Below, in pieces: positions 44,292 through 53,425 of a stretch of 64,000 nt of DNA. The stretch is taken from the NCBI GenBank assembly GCA_028277845.1, contig JANQFL010000022.1, positions 1-64,000 of the forward strand, given 5' to 3'. A program made the position numbers and the translations under genes. How positions within the stretch are numbered: position 1 is the stretch's first letter; every line of letters begins with the position of its first letter. The notes below the pieces were generated by a model that saw only the letters and a list, made by a program, of their open reading frames with translations, searched no databases and was not told the DNA's origin. Source of the stretch: Sneathiellales bacterium. Lineage in GTDB: Bacteria > Pseudomonadota > Alphaproteobacteria > JANQFL01.

Positions 44292-46277
44292 TCAGTCGAA
44301 CTCCAGGATCACCTGATCGACAGCCAGACTGTCGCCCGCCTTGGCGCACACGTCCTTGACCACGCCGTCACGTTCCGCGCGTAGGACGTTTTCCATCTTC
44401 ATGGCTTCAACCACGGCCAGGACCTGCCCTGCCTTGACCTCTTCACCTTGCTCCACATCGACGGAGACCACCAGTCCGGGCATGGGACACAACAGGAACT
44501 TGGACAGATCCGGCGGCTCCTTGTAGGGCATCAGCGCCGCCAACTCGGCCGCCCGCGGTGTTCTGACCGCAACCGGCACTTCGGCGCCGCCATGGCTGAG
44601 CAGATAACCGTCGTCGCGGCGGCCGATCTGTACGGCAATGGCCCTGCTGTTCACTTGCCCGACGAACAAGGCCTCGCCCGGAAACCAATCGCTGCGCACG
44701 GCATAGGTTTTACCGTCGAACGACACATCGCATCCATCGACGCCGTCGCCGACCACGGCCTCGTGGTTGTCGCCGTCGTAGCTGACCACCCAATGTTCGC
44801 CGCTGTTGCGATCGACGGAGGTCAGACGGCCGCTGATAGCACCCTCGCGGGCCACGTTGCGGCGATGGATTAATACGGCCGACGCCATCATGGCGGCTTG
44901 TTCCTCAGGCCCGAGATCGGCGCCGAGATAGCCGTCCGGGTATTCCTCGGCGATGAAATTGGTCGACAGGCGGCCTTCCTGAAACCGGGGGTGGGCCGCC
45001 ACGGCCGACAGAAACGGAATGTTGTGGGAAATGCCGGTGATGCGGTATTCGTCCAGCGCCTCGCGCAACCGGGCGATGGCGTCGTCCCGTGTCGTGCCCT
45101 TGGTGCAGAGCTTGGCGATCATCGGATCGTAGTAGATGGAAATCTCGCCACCCTCGAAAACGCCGGTATCGACCCGCACGTGGTCGTCTTCCCTGGGCGC
45201 CTGATAGCGCACCAGCCGGCCGGTCGACGGCAGAAATCCGCGATAGGGATCTTCGGCATAAACACGGGCTTCCATCGCCCAGCCACGCAGTTCCACGTCA
45301 TCCTGCGATATGGACAGTTCTTCGCCCGACGCCACCCGGATCATCTGCTCGACCAAGTCCAGTCCCGTAACCAGTTCCGTCACCGGATGCTCGACCTGCA
45401 AACGCGTATTCATTTCAAGGAAGTAGAAGTTCTTGTCGGCATCGACGATGAACTCGACCGTGCCCGCCGAACTGTAGTTCACAGCCTTGGACAAGGCGAC
45501 AGCCTGGGCGCCCATGGCCGCCCGGGTTTCGGGGTCGAGGAACGGGCTGGGCGCCTCCTCGATGACCTTCTGGTGGCGGCGCTGGATCGAGCACTCACGT
45601 TCGCCCAGATGGATGGCGTTGCCGTGTTTGTCGCCCAGCACCTGGATTTCGATGTGGCGTGGTTCCTCGATGAACTTCTCGACGAACACGCGGTCGTCGG
45701 CGAAGCTGGAACGCGCCTCGTTGCGGGCCGACTGGTAGCCTTCCCGCACTTCCTCGTCATTGCGGGCGACCCGCATGCCCTTGCCGCCGCCGCCGGCGGA
45801 GGCCTTGATCATCACCGGGTAGCCGATGTCCTGGGCGATCTTGATGGCTTCGTCGTCGGTTTCGATTTCACCAAGGTATCCCGGGATCGTGTTGACGCCG
45901 GCATCCTTGGCCAGCTTCTTGGATTCGATCTTGTCGCCCATCGCGCGGATGGCGTCGGGCCGCGGGCCGATGAACGTAATGCCCTTGGCATCCAGCGCCT
46001 CGGCGAACTCGGCCCGCTCGGACAGGAAACCGTAGCCCGGATGCACGGCATCGGCGCCGGTCTTTTCGATGGCGTCGAGGATGGTATCGATCACCAGATA
46101 GCTTTCCGACGCAGGCGGCGCACCGATAAAGACCGCTTCATCGGCCTGTTCCACGTGTAGGGCATTGCGGTCGGCTTCCGAATACACGGCCACCGTTTCG
46201 ATACCCATCAGCCGCGCCGTCCTGATGACACGGCAGGCGATTTCCCCCCGGTTGGCGATAAGAATTTTCTTGATCAT
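44292..46277 (-). CDS. pccA: Propionyl-CoA carboxylase alpha subunit (biotin-carrying)
   Basis: A 661-residue biotin-dependent carboxylase subunit. The biotin carboxylase half ([56 protein letters not shown]) precedes the central linker and the C-terminal biotinyl domain with biotinylated Lys627 in EAMKMEN. Together with pccB it makes methylmalonyl-CoA from propionyl-CoA, the product of valine, isoleucine, methionine and odd-chain fatty acids. The name rests on the adjacent PCC-type carboxyltransferase. No methylmalonyl-CoA epimerase or mutase is in the window. It is 53 bases after pccB. ATG at 46277. Confidence 0.93.
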   Translation of the reverse strand: MIKKILIANRGEIACRVIRTARLMGIETVAVYSEADRNALHVEQADEAVFIGAPPASESYLVIDTILDAIEKTGADAVHPGYGFLSERAEFAEALDAKGITFIGPRPDAIRAMGDKIESKKLAKDAGVNTIPGYLGEIETDDEAIKIAQDIGYPVMIKASAGGGGKGMRVARNDEEVREGYQSARNEARSSFADDRVFVEKFIEEPRHIEIQVLGDKHGNAIHLGERECSIQRRHQKVIEEAPSPFLDPETRAAMGAQAVALSKAVNYSSAGTVEFIVDADKNFYFLEMNTRLQVEHPVTELVTGLDLVEQMIRVASGEELSISQDDVELRGWAMEARVYAEDPYRGFLPSTGRLVRYQAPREDDHVRVDTGVFEGGEISIYYDPMIAKLCTKGTTRDDAIARLREALDEYRITGISHNIPFLSAVAAHPRFQEGRLSTNFIAEEYPDGYLGADLGPEEQAAMMASAVLIHRRNVAREGAISGRLTSVDRNSGEHWVVSYDGDNHEAVVGDGVDGCDVSFDGKTYAVRSDWFPGEALFVGQVNSRAIAVQIGRRDDGYLLSHGGAEVPVAVRTPRAAELAALMPYKEPPDLSKFLLCPMPGLVVSVDVEQGEEVKAGQVLAVVEAMKMENVLRAERDGVVKDVCAKAGDSLAVDQVILEFD

Positions 46278-46330
46278 GGCAGATATTTCTTTTTGTCAGT
46301 TCTCAACAACACTCGTCTAATGCATTGATA

Positions 46331-47863
46331 TCAAAGCGGAATGTTGCTGTGCTTCTTCCAGGGGTTTTCCAGTTCCTTGTCGCGCAGCATGGCCAGCGAC
46401 TTGGCGATGCGCCAGCGCGTGTTGTGCGGCATGATGACGTCGTCGATGAACCCACGATGGCCGGCAATGAACGGATTGGCGAACTTGGTACGGTATTCCT
46501 CTGTGCGTTCCTCGATCTTCTCCGAGTCGCCGATTTCGCTGCGGAAAATGATTTCCACCGCGCCCTTGGGACCCATGACCGCGATCTCGGCCGTCGGCCA
46601 GGCGAAGTTGACGTCGCCGCGCAAGTGCTTGGAACTCATGACGTCGTAGGCGCCGCCGTAGGCCTTCCGCGTAATCACGGTCACCTTCGGCACCGTTGCC
46701 TCGGCATAGGCAAACAACAGCTTGGCGCCGTGCTTGATGATGCCGCCATATTCCTGCGCCGTGCCCGGCAGGAACCCGGGGACGTCGACGAATGTGACGA
46801 TCGGGATATTGAAGCAATCACAGAATCGCACGAAGCGCGCGCCCTTACGCGAACTGTCGATATCCAGACAGCCGGCCAGCACCATCGGCTGGTTGGCGAC
46901 GATGCCCACCGGCGCACCGTCGACGCGGGCGAAGCCGACGACGATGTTCTTGGCGAAATCGGGTTGGATCTCGAAGAAGTCCCCTTCGTCGACGACTTTC
47001 TCGATCAGTTCCTTCATATCGTAGGGTTTTAAAGGGTCGGTCGGGATCAGCGTGTCGAGCGACATTTCCACCCGTTCTATGGTGTCCGACGTGGGCCGTT
47101 CCGGCGGCCGTTCGCGATTCGACGCCGGCAGGAAGTCGAACAGGCGCCGTGTCTGTTCCAGCGCAGCCACATCGTTCTCGTAAGCCAGGTCGGCGACCGA
47201 GGATTTGGTGGTGTGGGTCACCGCGCCGCCCAGTTCCTCCTGGGTCACGGTCTCCTGTGTCACGGTCTTCACCACTTCCGGGCCGGTGACGAACATGTAG
47301 GACGTGTCCTTGACCATGACGATGAAGTCGGTCATGGCCGGCGAATACACGGCCCCGCCGGCGCATGGCCCCATGATGACGGACAATTGCGGCACCACAC
47401 CGGATGCCATGACGTTGCGCTGGAAGACCTCGGCGTAACCGGCCAGCGAGGCGACACCTTCCTGAATGCGGGCGCCACCCGAGTCGTTCAGACCGATCAC
47501 CGGCGCGCCCACCTTCATGGCCTGGTCCATCACCTTGCAGATTTTCTCGGCGTGGGATTCGCTCAGGCTGCCGCCGAAGACGGAAAAGTCCTGGCTGAAG
47601 ACGAAGACCAACCGGCCGTTGATGGTGCCGTAGCCGGTGACCACGCCGTCGCCGGGCACGGTCTGTTCGCTCATGCCGAAATCATTACATCGATGCTCGA
47701 CGAACATGTCCCATTCCTCGAACGATCCTTCGTCCAGCAGAAGCTCGATCCGTTCCCGGGCCGTCAACTTGCCCTTGGCATGCTGGGCGTCGATTCGCCG
47801 CTGGCCACCACCCAATCGCGCCGCCGCGCGTTTCTCTTCGAGCTGGCGGATGATTTCTTGCAT
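46331..47863 (-). CDS. pccB: Propionyl-CoA carboxylase beta subunit
   Basis: A 510-residue carboxyltransferase. The acyl-CoA site block [24 protein letters not shown] and [21 protein letters not shown], and in the second half [19 protein letters not shown], identify the propionyl-CoA type and separate it from the methylcrotonyl enzyme at 29 kb. The Asp residue usually discussed for substrate choice in this family (about residue 420) cannot be assigned with confidence by eye. It is the first gene of the pccB-pccA-acylphosphatase run. The upstream 142-base spacer (47864-48005) holds no gene and probably carries the promoter. Confidence 0.94.
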   Translation of the reverse strand: MQEIIRQLEEKRAAARLGGGQRRIDAQHAKGKLTARERIELLLDEGSFEEWDMFVEHRCNDFGMSEQTVPGDGVVTGYGTINGRLVFVFSQDFSVFGGSLSESHAEKICKVMDQAMKVGAPVIGLNDSGGARIQEGVASLAGYAEVFQRNVMASGVVPQLSVIMGPCAGGAVYSPAMTDFIVMVKDTSYMFVTGPEVVKTVTQETVTQEELGGAVTHTTKSSVADLAYENDVAALEQTRRLFDFLPASNRERPPERPTSDTIERVEMSLDTLIPTDPLKPYDMKELIEKVVDEGDFFEIQPDFAKNIVVGFARVDGAPVGIVANQPMVLAGCLDIDSSRKGARFVRFCDCFNIPIVTFVDVPGFLPGTAQEYGGIIKHGAKLLFAYAEATVPKVTVITRKAYGGAYDVMSSKHLRGDVNFAWPTAEIAVMGPKGAVEIIFRSEIGDSEKIEERTEEYRTKFANPFIAGHRGFIDDVIMPHNTRWRIAKSLAMLRDKELENPWKKHSNIPL

Positions 47864-48005
47864 AAGCCTCCCCTTCGGACGCAGAAACTGGCCGATTTTT
47901 CGCGCCGTTGGGATAGCACCAAAACGCCCCCAATGCTAGTGGTGGAGGGCCGGCTTGGCGCAAGTGTCGCAGGGGAATCCTGCCTCCGCACCCGCAAAGA
48001 TGGAT

Positions 48006-48701
48006 TTATGGGCGGCTTAGGCGGAAAAATTGCAACGCATGGGACAATTCGTCCCGCAGGGAGCGTTGCCGTTGCGCGGCTTCCCGGTCCTCGCCCCATT
48101 TTTCCGCCTGGAAATGCTCGTCGACCGAACTGGCGGCCCAAGCCGCTTCATCGTCCAGACGGCCTTCCAACAGCGCCAACCCGATGATCAGCGATCCCGA
48201 GACGGTAACGGCGGTGTGCAGGGCGACCAGGGCATAGCTGTCGTAACCGGCGACCGCGTCGTGCAACGCCTGCAAGGCGGTGTCATCCTGTTGAACATGG
48301 ACAATGCCGGACGTGACTTTGAGAACGGCGCCGTATCGTTCACCGGCCCATTCGACCAGCGGCTGCCAATGAACGGCTTCCCGTTCCTGCAGTTCCTGCG
48401 GGTCCGTTGACCGGTAACACACCAGGTCCGTTCCGCCATAGGCGGCGATTTCTTCTACGACAGCCTCGAACTGCGTGTCGACCCGATCGATCGCCGTGCT
48501 CGCCATGCGCATCATCGGCATATCAGCGGGCACGATCTCGTCATCTTGGGCGTCCCATTCCGCAGCGATGGCGTCCGCCAAGGCCCGGGTGGCAACGGTC
48601 AGGGATTGTTTCGCCGGAGTCCGGACAGGCCGGCCGTCCAGCGTGACCGCAAAACCTTGGTCATTGGGGGCGCTTTGCGCCGATTTGTAGAATCGCTTCA
48701 C
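48006..48701 (-). CDS. ATP12-family F1-ATPase assembly chaperone
   Basis: A 231-residue ATP12 homologue. In mitochondria Atp12p binds the F1 alpha subunit before assembly, and alphaproteobacteria carry the same gene. KRFYKSAQSAPNDQGFAVTLDGRPVRTPAKQSLTV is the conserved N-terminal block; DLVCYRSTDPQELQEREAVHWQPLVEWAGERYG and the later LALLEGRLDDEAAWAASSVDEHFQAEKWGEDREA are the central and C-terminal signatures. It is the last gene of the run that starts with the HAD phosphatase, 43 bases after AsmA. Confidence 0.92.
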   Translation of the reverse strand: MKRFYKSAQSAPNDQGFAVTLDGRPVRTPAKQSLTVATRALADAIAAEWDAQDDEIVPADMPMMRMASTAIDRVDTQFEAVVEEIAAYGGTDLVCYRSTDPQELQEREAVHWQPLVEWAGERYGAVLKVTSGIVHVQQDDTALQALHDAVAGYDSYALVALHTAVTVSGSLIIGLALLEGRLDDEAAWAASSVDEHFQAEKWGEDREAAQRQRSLRDELSHALQFFRLSRP

Positions 48702-48744
48702 GGAGTATCACCAGGACTAGAACCGAAATGCTCGGCCTGATGCT

Positions 48745-50781
48745 CTAATCCTTCCCGAGCGTATTGCCAAGGGTTTTGCCCAATCCCTTGATCAGGCCGC
48801 CAAGCCCGCCCTCGTCTTTCTCCTGCGGCTGTTCGGCGGACGTCTTGCCGCCCTTGCCGCCTTTACCTGCCGCCGCCTGGACGCAAGGATTGTCCTCGCT
48901 GTCGAGCGCGCCGACGACCAAAGGCGCCAGGGCCACAAGCGGATTGACGAACGTAAGTGCGGCGCCGGCGGCGGCCTTGGCCGTACCGGCCGGATCGGGC
49001 CCGAAGCTGGGTTCGGCCAGGGTGCCGCCGGCCAGGATCGGGATCGACAGGTTCATCAACGAGGTTTCTTTCGGCTGCGGCGTGAATTTCATGTCCAGCT
49101 CTTCCGTGGCCAGATTGATAGTCCCTTCCCCGCTGATGGTCAGGGTTTCCGTGTCAATAATCAGGCCTTTGCTGGTGGCCATTCCCTTGCGGATGTCGAA
49201 ACGCGTCACCATGCAATTGACGACCGAGGCATCCTTCTTTTCGAGAAACGGCGTAATCGACCCAAGGACATCGGCCGACGCCAGCGCCAGATAGTCGTTC
49301 TTGATGCGGCCCTTGCCGGACACCAACTCAACGGTTCCGTTCAAACCGGCCATCAACTCCCGCACCGATGCGCCGCTGCCCGTCAACTTGATGCGCCCAT
49401 TGGCGACACCGGCCACTTCGTTCGTGACGTCCATTTCCTTCAAAAGCTGGCCGAAATCCAGCTTGGCGATGGCCGATTCGGCGTCTAATTGCAGTCCCCC
49501 GTCGCCAGCCTTCAACACGGTCTGGTTGGAAATCGTTCCGTTGGCGACGGATGCACTGAACGGCTTGATGGCGAGGGTGCCATCTTTCAGGGTCAACGTC
49601 ACGGCAACGTCTTTCAGGGATGCCTTGCCTGCGCGCACTTCGCCACCATTGAACTGGATATCCGCATTCGCCGCGTGCAAACCGTCGAGCGGAAGCGGAT
49701 CGGCGGGAAACACACGCTTCCCGGCCTTGTCCGACGGCTGTTCGGCCTCGTTCCCGGCGGACTCGGGTGCCCCGCCCGGCGGCACCAGTCCGTCCACATC
49801 GATCAAGGACGACGTCAGTTTGGCGGCAATGTGCGGCTTGGGACCATCCAGCGCGATGGTGGCCTCGCCGGCCAGATTGCTGTCGCCCAACGCCGATTGC
49901 ATGCCGCTCAACGTGATGCGCTTGTCCGAACCGCCGACATGAGCGGCCAAACGGTAGCGGACCGGGGGCAGTGCCGTTCCGGCCATGGCGCCCAGATCGG
50001 CCAGGTTTTCACCATTGGCCGAGACATCGGCGTCGAACGTTACCCCGTCCGCCATGGTCGCCGAGCCCTTGAGGGCGATCTTTGCGCCGGCCACCTCGAA
50101 CGACGTGTCGTAAGGAAACGGCTGATCGCCACCGAGGGCCGACAACGCGCCCGTGGTGCCCTGGCCGGAAAACGCCTGATCGTTGAACGTGCCGGCCAAT
50201 TCGAAGGACAACGGGTCGTTCCGCCCGTCCGAGCGTCCGACGAGCCGGTCCAGGGCGAACGTCATGGTGTCGCCCGAGGTGCCGTCCCGGTACCGCACCC
50301 GAAGGTTCTGAATTTCGACGATGCCGATCCAGGGCAGCGCCGCGGCGCCCCCGTCTGCCTGGTCTTCCGTCGTCGCATCCTCAGCGCCGGCGTCGAAGAC
50401 CCAGTTGCCTTTGCCCGCGTCATCGGTTTCGAGCAGCACATCGACATCCCGCAGGATCAGCTTGTTGACCTGAATATCGCCGAACAGCAGCGGAAACAGC
50501 GATACCTCGACCGAGGCATGGCCCAGTTTGGCCAGATCGGGCCCGCTGCCCCATTGGGCGTTGGCGAAACGGACACCGTCCACGGTGATTGCGGGGGAGA
50601 GCGAAATCGACAAGTCCATCTGACCGTCGATGTTGAGGTCCCGCCCGGTCGCGGCTTTCGCCTGTTCGGCGATATCACCGCGGTATTCGTTGACGTCGAT
50701 GGACGAAACGATGGCAATGCCGGTCGCGATCACCGCGACGACAGCAACCGCCAGAATCTTCAGGACCGTCGCCACTCGCAT
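48745..50781 (-). CDS. AsmA family protein
   Basis: A 678-residue inner-membrane-anchored protein of the AsmA/TamB-like superfamily, linked to lipid movement and outer-membrane assembly. Residues 6-28 form a signal anchor. The AsmA N-terminal domain has RDLNIDGQMDLSISLSPAITVDGVRFANAQWGS and FPLLFGDIQVNKLILRDVDVLLETD. The C-terminal AsmA block has FDIRKGMATSKGLIIDTETLTISGEGTINLATEELDMKFTPQPKE and ends in a Gly/Lys-rich low-complexity tail (AAGKGGKGGKTSAEQPQEKDEGGLGG). The rest is the repetitive beta-groove type. It sits 24 bases after the HAD phosphatase gene. Confidence 0.9.
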   Translation of the reverse strand: MRVATVLKILAVAVVAVIATGIAIVSSIDVNEYRGDIAEQAKAATGRDLNIDGQMDLSISLSPAITVDGVRFANAQWGSGPDLAKLGHASVEVSLFPLLFGDIQVNKLILRDVDVLLETDDAGKGNWVFDAGAEDATTEDQADGGAAALPWIGIVEIQNLRVRYRDGTSGDTMTFALDRLVGRSDGRNDPLSFELAGTFNDQAFSGQGTTGALSALGGDQPFPYDTSFEVAGAKIALKGSATMADGVTFDADVSANGENLADLGAMAGTALPPVRYRLAAHVGGSDKRITLSGMQSALGDSNLAGEATIALDGPKPHIAAKLTSSLIDVDGLVPPGGAPESAGNEAEQPSDKAGKRVFPADPLPLDGLHAANADIQFNGGEVRAGKASLKDVAVTLTLKDGTLAIKPFSASVANGTISNQTVLKAGDGGLQLDAESAIAKLDFGQLLKEMDVTNEVAGVANGRIKLTGSGASVRELMAGLNGTVELVSGKGRIKNDYLALASADVLGSITPFLEKKDASVVNCMVTRFDIRKGMATSKGLIIDTETLTISGEGTINLATEELDMKFTPQPKETSLMNLSIPILAGGTLAEPSFGPDPAGTAKAAAGAALTFVNPLVALAPLVVGALDSEDNPCVQAAAGKGGKGGKTSAEQPQEKDEGGLGGLIKGLGKTLGNTLGKD

Positions 50782-50805
50782 CGTTGTCCTCCCGTCGATT
50801 TCCCG

Positions 50806-51483
50806 CTAGCCGATAAGCGTATCGACCAGGTTGTTGAGTTCGTCGAACCGTTCGATCACACGGTGTGCGCCGGCCCGATGCAGTTCCTCCACCGGATGAT
50901 AGCCCCACGACACGCCGACCGACGCGACACCGGCATTGCGCGCCATTTCCATGTCGAAACTGGTATCGCCGACCAGGATCGTGGTCTCCGGCGCGGCACC
51001 CGCCTCATCCATGGCCTGCAGCAGCATGCCGGGATGGGGTTTGCCGGGCGCGATGTCGGCGGTCTGGATGGTGACGAACCGGCCGTCCAGACCGTGGCGC
51101 GCGATGGTCGCATGCATGCCGCGCAGGGACTTGCCGGTGGCGATGCCCATCAGCCAGCCATTGCCGTCGAGATACTCCAGCACGTCGTGCACGCCGGGAT
51201 ACAACGCTTCACTGTGGTCCGGCCGTTGCCGGATTTCCATGAACGCATCCCGGTATCCGTCGACCAGCGCCTCGTGATCGGTCCGCTCCGCTTCCGGCGC
51301 CAGGACCTCCATGGCGTGGAGCAACGACAATCCGACGATACGCCGGGTCGATTCCGCCGACGGCGGGGCGCGGCCGACGCTTTCGAAGGCCCGGGTCATG
51401 GCTTCGACGATGAGGTGCTGGCTATCGACCAATGTGCCGTCGCAGTCGAAAACCACCAGCCGTGTCGAACCGTTACTCGCCAT
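50806..51483 (-). CDS. HAD-IA family phosphatase (phosphoglycolate phosphatase-like)
   Basis: A 225-residue haloacid-dehalogenase-fold phosphatase. HAD motif I is VVFDCDGTLVDSQHL (catalytic Asp pair), motif II is MGIATGKSLRG, motif III the Lys in APGKPHPGMLLQAM, and motif IV TILVGDTSFDMEMARNAG. The cap inserted after motif I is the small helical C1 type. This is the Gph/PGMB-like group, where substrate cannot be judged by eye. Alphaproteobacterial neighbourhoods frequently place such a gene with the RluC-type synthase and ATP12, as here. Confidence 0.9.
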   Translation of the reverse strand: MASNGSTRLVVFDCDGTLVDSQHLIVEAMTRAFESVGRAPPSAESTRRIVGLSLLHAMEVLAPEAERTDHEALVDGYRDAFMEIRQRPDHSEALYPGVHDVLEYLDGNGWLMGIATGKSLRGMHATIARHGLDGRFVTIQTADIAPGKPHPGMLLQAMDEAGAAPETTILVGDTSFDMEMARNAGVASVGVSWGYHPVEELHRAGAHRVIERFDELNNLVDTLIG

Positions 51484-51597
51484 GAATACGTCTCCTGCTT
51501 CCGGCCGGCCGCTGTATCAGACTAGCGTTGGCCTCTTGTGACAATGCGTAATGTCGCGTATGCCGCTACGCGTCCAACATGGGAAATGTTGGGTGAT

Positions 51598-52020
51598 TCA
51601 GCGCGGGCGGCAAGCCGAAGCCCGGCCGCCCCTCAGGACGACCGGTATATCCTTATCCGCCGCCGCCGTTTCCTTGCCGCGGCCCGTCACCGAAACATCG
51701 GCGGAATAGTGCCCTTCCCGCCCGGCCCGGCGAATTTTCGAGAGAAACGCCTTCTTTCCCGGCGCAAGTGCCGGAGAGGCCACGGCGGCATACAATCCGC
51801 ATTGCGGCTTCAACGGTTTGCGTTCAACGGTCCGCGGCGTGACGCTGACGACGGCCACGTGCCCGAACCAGAGCTTGACCGCAGCCGTGACCTTGCCTTC
51901 GCCCGACACGCTGATGATATCCGCTTCGTAGGGGCCGGGCAAAATCGTCGTCGCCATCGTCGGCGCCGCCGACAACGCCATGATGCCGATTGCGAACAGG
52001 GTTGTCCTTGTCAGTGTCAT
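51598..52020 (-). CDS. Secreted thermonuclease-like (SNase-fold) protein without catalytic residues
   Basis: A 140-residue protein with an N-terminal signal peptide (MTLTRTTLFAIGIMALSAAPTMAT, cleavage near residue 24). The mature part resembles an alphaproteobacterial micrococcal-nuclease-like (SNase) domain in order of landmarks: LPGPYEADIISVSGEGKVTAAVKLWFGH matches the strand-turn-strand in which active enzymes have DGDT, and VSVTPRTVERKPLKPQCGLY matches RxxGIDTPE...C. Here DGDT is GEGK and GIDTPE is TPRTVE, so the nuclease chemistry is lost. The start chosen is the ATG at 52020 before the signal sequence; an ATG at 52050 lies in frame. Function unknown. It follows the RluC-type gene by 32 bases. 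Confidence 0.6.
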   Translation of the reverse strand: MTLTRTTLFAIGIMALSAAPTMATTILPGPYEADIISVSGEGKVTAAVKLWFGHVAVVSVTPRTVERKPLKPQCGLYAAVASPALAPGKKAFLSKIRRAGREGHYSADVSVTGRGKETAAADKDIPVVLRGGRASACRPR

Positions 52021-52052
52021 GCGTGCATCGTAGCCAGGAACCTGCCGCACCG

Positions 52053-53036
52053 CTAGAGCTCCAGTTCCTCAAACGGATCGTCTTGCGGATTGGGATCGAA
52101 CCCAAAGAACGCCCAGGTTTTTTGCATATGATCGGGCAGCGGCGCGGTCACGTGCAGGGTGCCGCCGCCTGGTCGGGGGACGCGGATTTCCCGCGCGTGC
52201 AGGTGCATCTTGCGGCTGACCGAGCCTTCGAGAAATGCCTCGGCGCCGCCGTACTTGCCGTCGCCGACTATGGGCACGCCGATATCGGCGCAATGGGCCC
52301 GCAACTGATGAGTGCGCCCAGTGACCGGCATCAGCGCCAGCCACGAAACGCGGGGCGGCGCCGTATCCAGGGTCGTGTAGTAGGTGATCGCCCGGTCGCC
52401 GTCTTCCGTCACGTACATGCGTTCGGCCCAGCGCGCGCCGCTTTTCGCCAACGGCCGGTCGATCTTGCCCCGGCGCGGCCGGGCGATGCCGTTGACCAGC
52501 GCCCAGTAGGTCTTGCGCACGGACCGGCCGCGGAACGCCGCCGTCAGCGAGCCCGCCACCGACGGCGAACGGGCCAGCACCAACACGCCGGACGTATCCT
52601 TGTCGAGCCGGTGTACCAGCCGGGGACGGTGCGGCCGGTCGAACCGCAAACCGTCCAGCAGCCCGTCCAGATGGCGCACGGACTTCGTGCCGCCCTGCAC
52701 CGGGAGGCCGGGCGGCTTGTTGAGCACGATGACGTCGTCGTCCTGATGAATGACCCACGAGCGGACTTCATACCGGTCCTCATCGCTGAGCCGTATGGTG
52801 TTGTTTTTCTTGGCAGGTTTATCCGGAGCCGGACCCAGCGGCGGCACCCGGACGGTCTGTCCCGTTTCCAGCCGGACATTGTTCTTGGACCGTTTGCCGT
52901 CGACGCGGATCTGTCCCGTGCGCAACAGTTTTTCCAGCCGGCCGCGGGGCAGGTCCGGGTAGTGGCGCTTGAACCAGCGGTCCAGGCGGATGCCGTCGTC
53001 ATCGGCGTCAACGGTGACTTGAACCACGTCGGTCAT
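52053..53036 (-). CDS. RluC/RluD-type 23S rRNA pseudouridine synthase
   Basis: A 327-residue rRNA pseudouridine synthase. The N-terminal S4 domain (residues about 10-70, GIRLDRWFKRHYPDLPRGRLEKLLRTGQIRVDG) precedes the catalytic domain. The catalytic Asp is in RLVHRLDKDTSGVLVLAR (RLD motif). GRTHQLRAHCADIGVPIVGDGKYGG is the other signature block. RluC is the probable target class (23S positions 955/2504/2580) but RluD cannot be excluded. The ATG at 53036 overlaps the crcB TGA as ATGA, so a longer frame that reads back into crcB is rejected. Confidence 0.93.
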   Translation of the reverse strand: MTDVVQVTVDADDDGIRLDRWFKRHYPDLPRGRLEKLLRTGQIRVDGKRSKNNVRLETGQTVRVPPLGPAPDKPAKKNNTIRLSDEDRYEVRSWVIHQDDDVIVLNKPPGLPVQGGTKSVRHLDGLLDGLRFDRPHRPRLVHRLDKDTSGVLVLARSPSVAGSLTAAFRGRSVRKTYWALVNGIARPRRGKIDRPLAKSGARWAERMYVTEDGDRAITYYTTLDTAPPRVSWLALMPVTGRTHQLRAHCADIGVPIVGDGKYGGAEAFLEGSVSRKMHLHAREIRVPRPGGGTLHVTAPLPDHMQKTWAFFGFDPNPQDDPFEELEL

Positions 53037-53413
53037 GTCAAAATCGTCCGCGCGCCGTAGAGCCCGAGAAACAGCCCGGCGAACGCCAATCCCACCGAGG
53101 CCGCGGCGTAGCACGCCGCCAAATACATGTTGCCCCGTTCGATCAGGATCGCGATATCGAGGGAAAACGTCGAAAACGTGGTGAAGCCGCCCAGCAGGCC
53201 GGTGATGATGAAGGCACGGGCTTCCAGCCCGATCGACCATCGCAGCGCCATGACCTCGACGAGAAACCCGAGGGCAAACGATCCCAGCACATTGACGGCC
53301 AGCGTGCCCCAGGGGAAACCGGTGCCGAGCACGTGCATGACCTGGCGCGACACCAAATGGCGGCCGACGGCGCCGACGGCGCCGCCCAAGGCGATGGCAA
53401 TCATCAGCTTCAT
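53033..53413 (-). CDS. crcB: Fluoride exporter CrcB/Fluc
   Basis: A 126-residue four-helix membrane protein of the Fluc family. Fluc channels work as dual-topology dimers that export fluoride. The signature GGAVGAVGRHLVSRQV and the FGTLxVNxxGSFxLG-like GTLAVNVLGSFALGF, then GLLGGFTTFSTFSLD, carry the conserved Asn, Phe and Thr-rich pore residues. A fluoride riboswitch is not visible; the gene is inside an operon 12 bases after rarA. Confidence 0.95.
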   Translation of the reverse strand: MKLMIAIALGGAVGAVGRHLVSRQVMHVLGTGFPWGTLAVNVLGSFALGFLVEVMALRWSIGLEARAFIITGLLGGFTTFSTFSLDIAILIERGNMYLAACYAAASVGLAFAGLFLGLYGARTILT

Positions 53414-53425
53414 ACCGCGAACCGA

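Noticed and set aside
53037-53240. N-terminal extension of the RluC-type synthase
   Set aside because: The extra 68 residues are antiphase reading of crcB; the S4 domain begins right after the ATG at 53036, which overlaps the crcB stop in the usual ATGA way.
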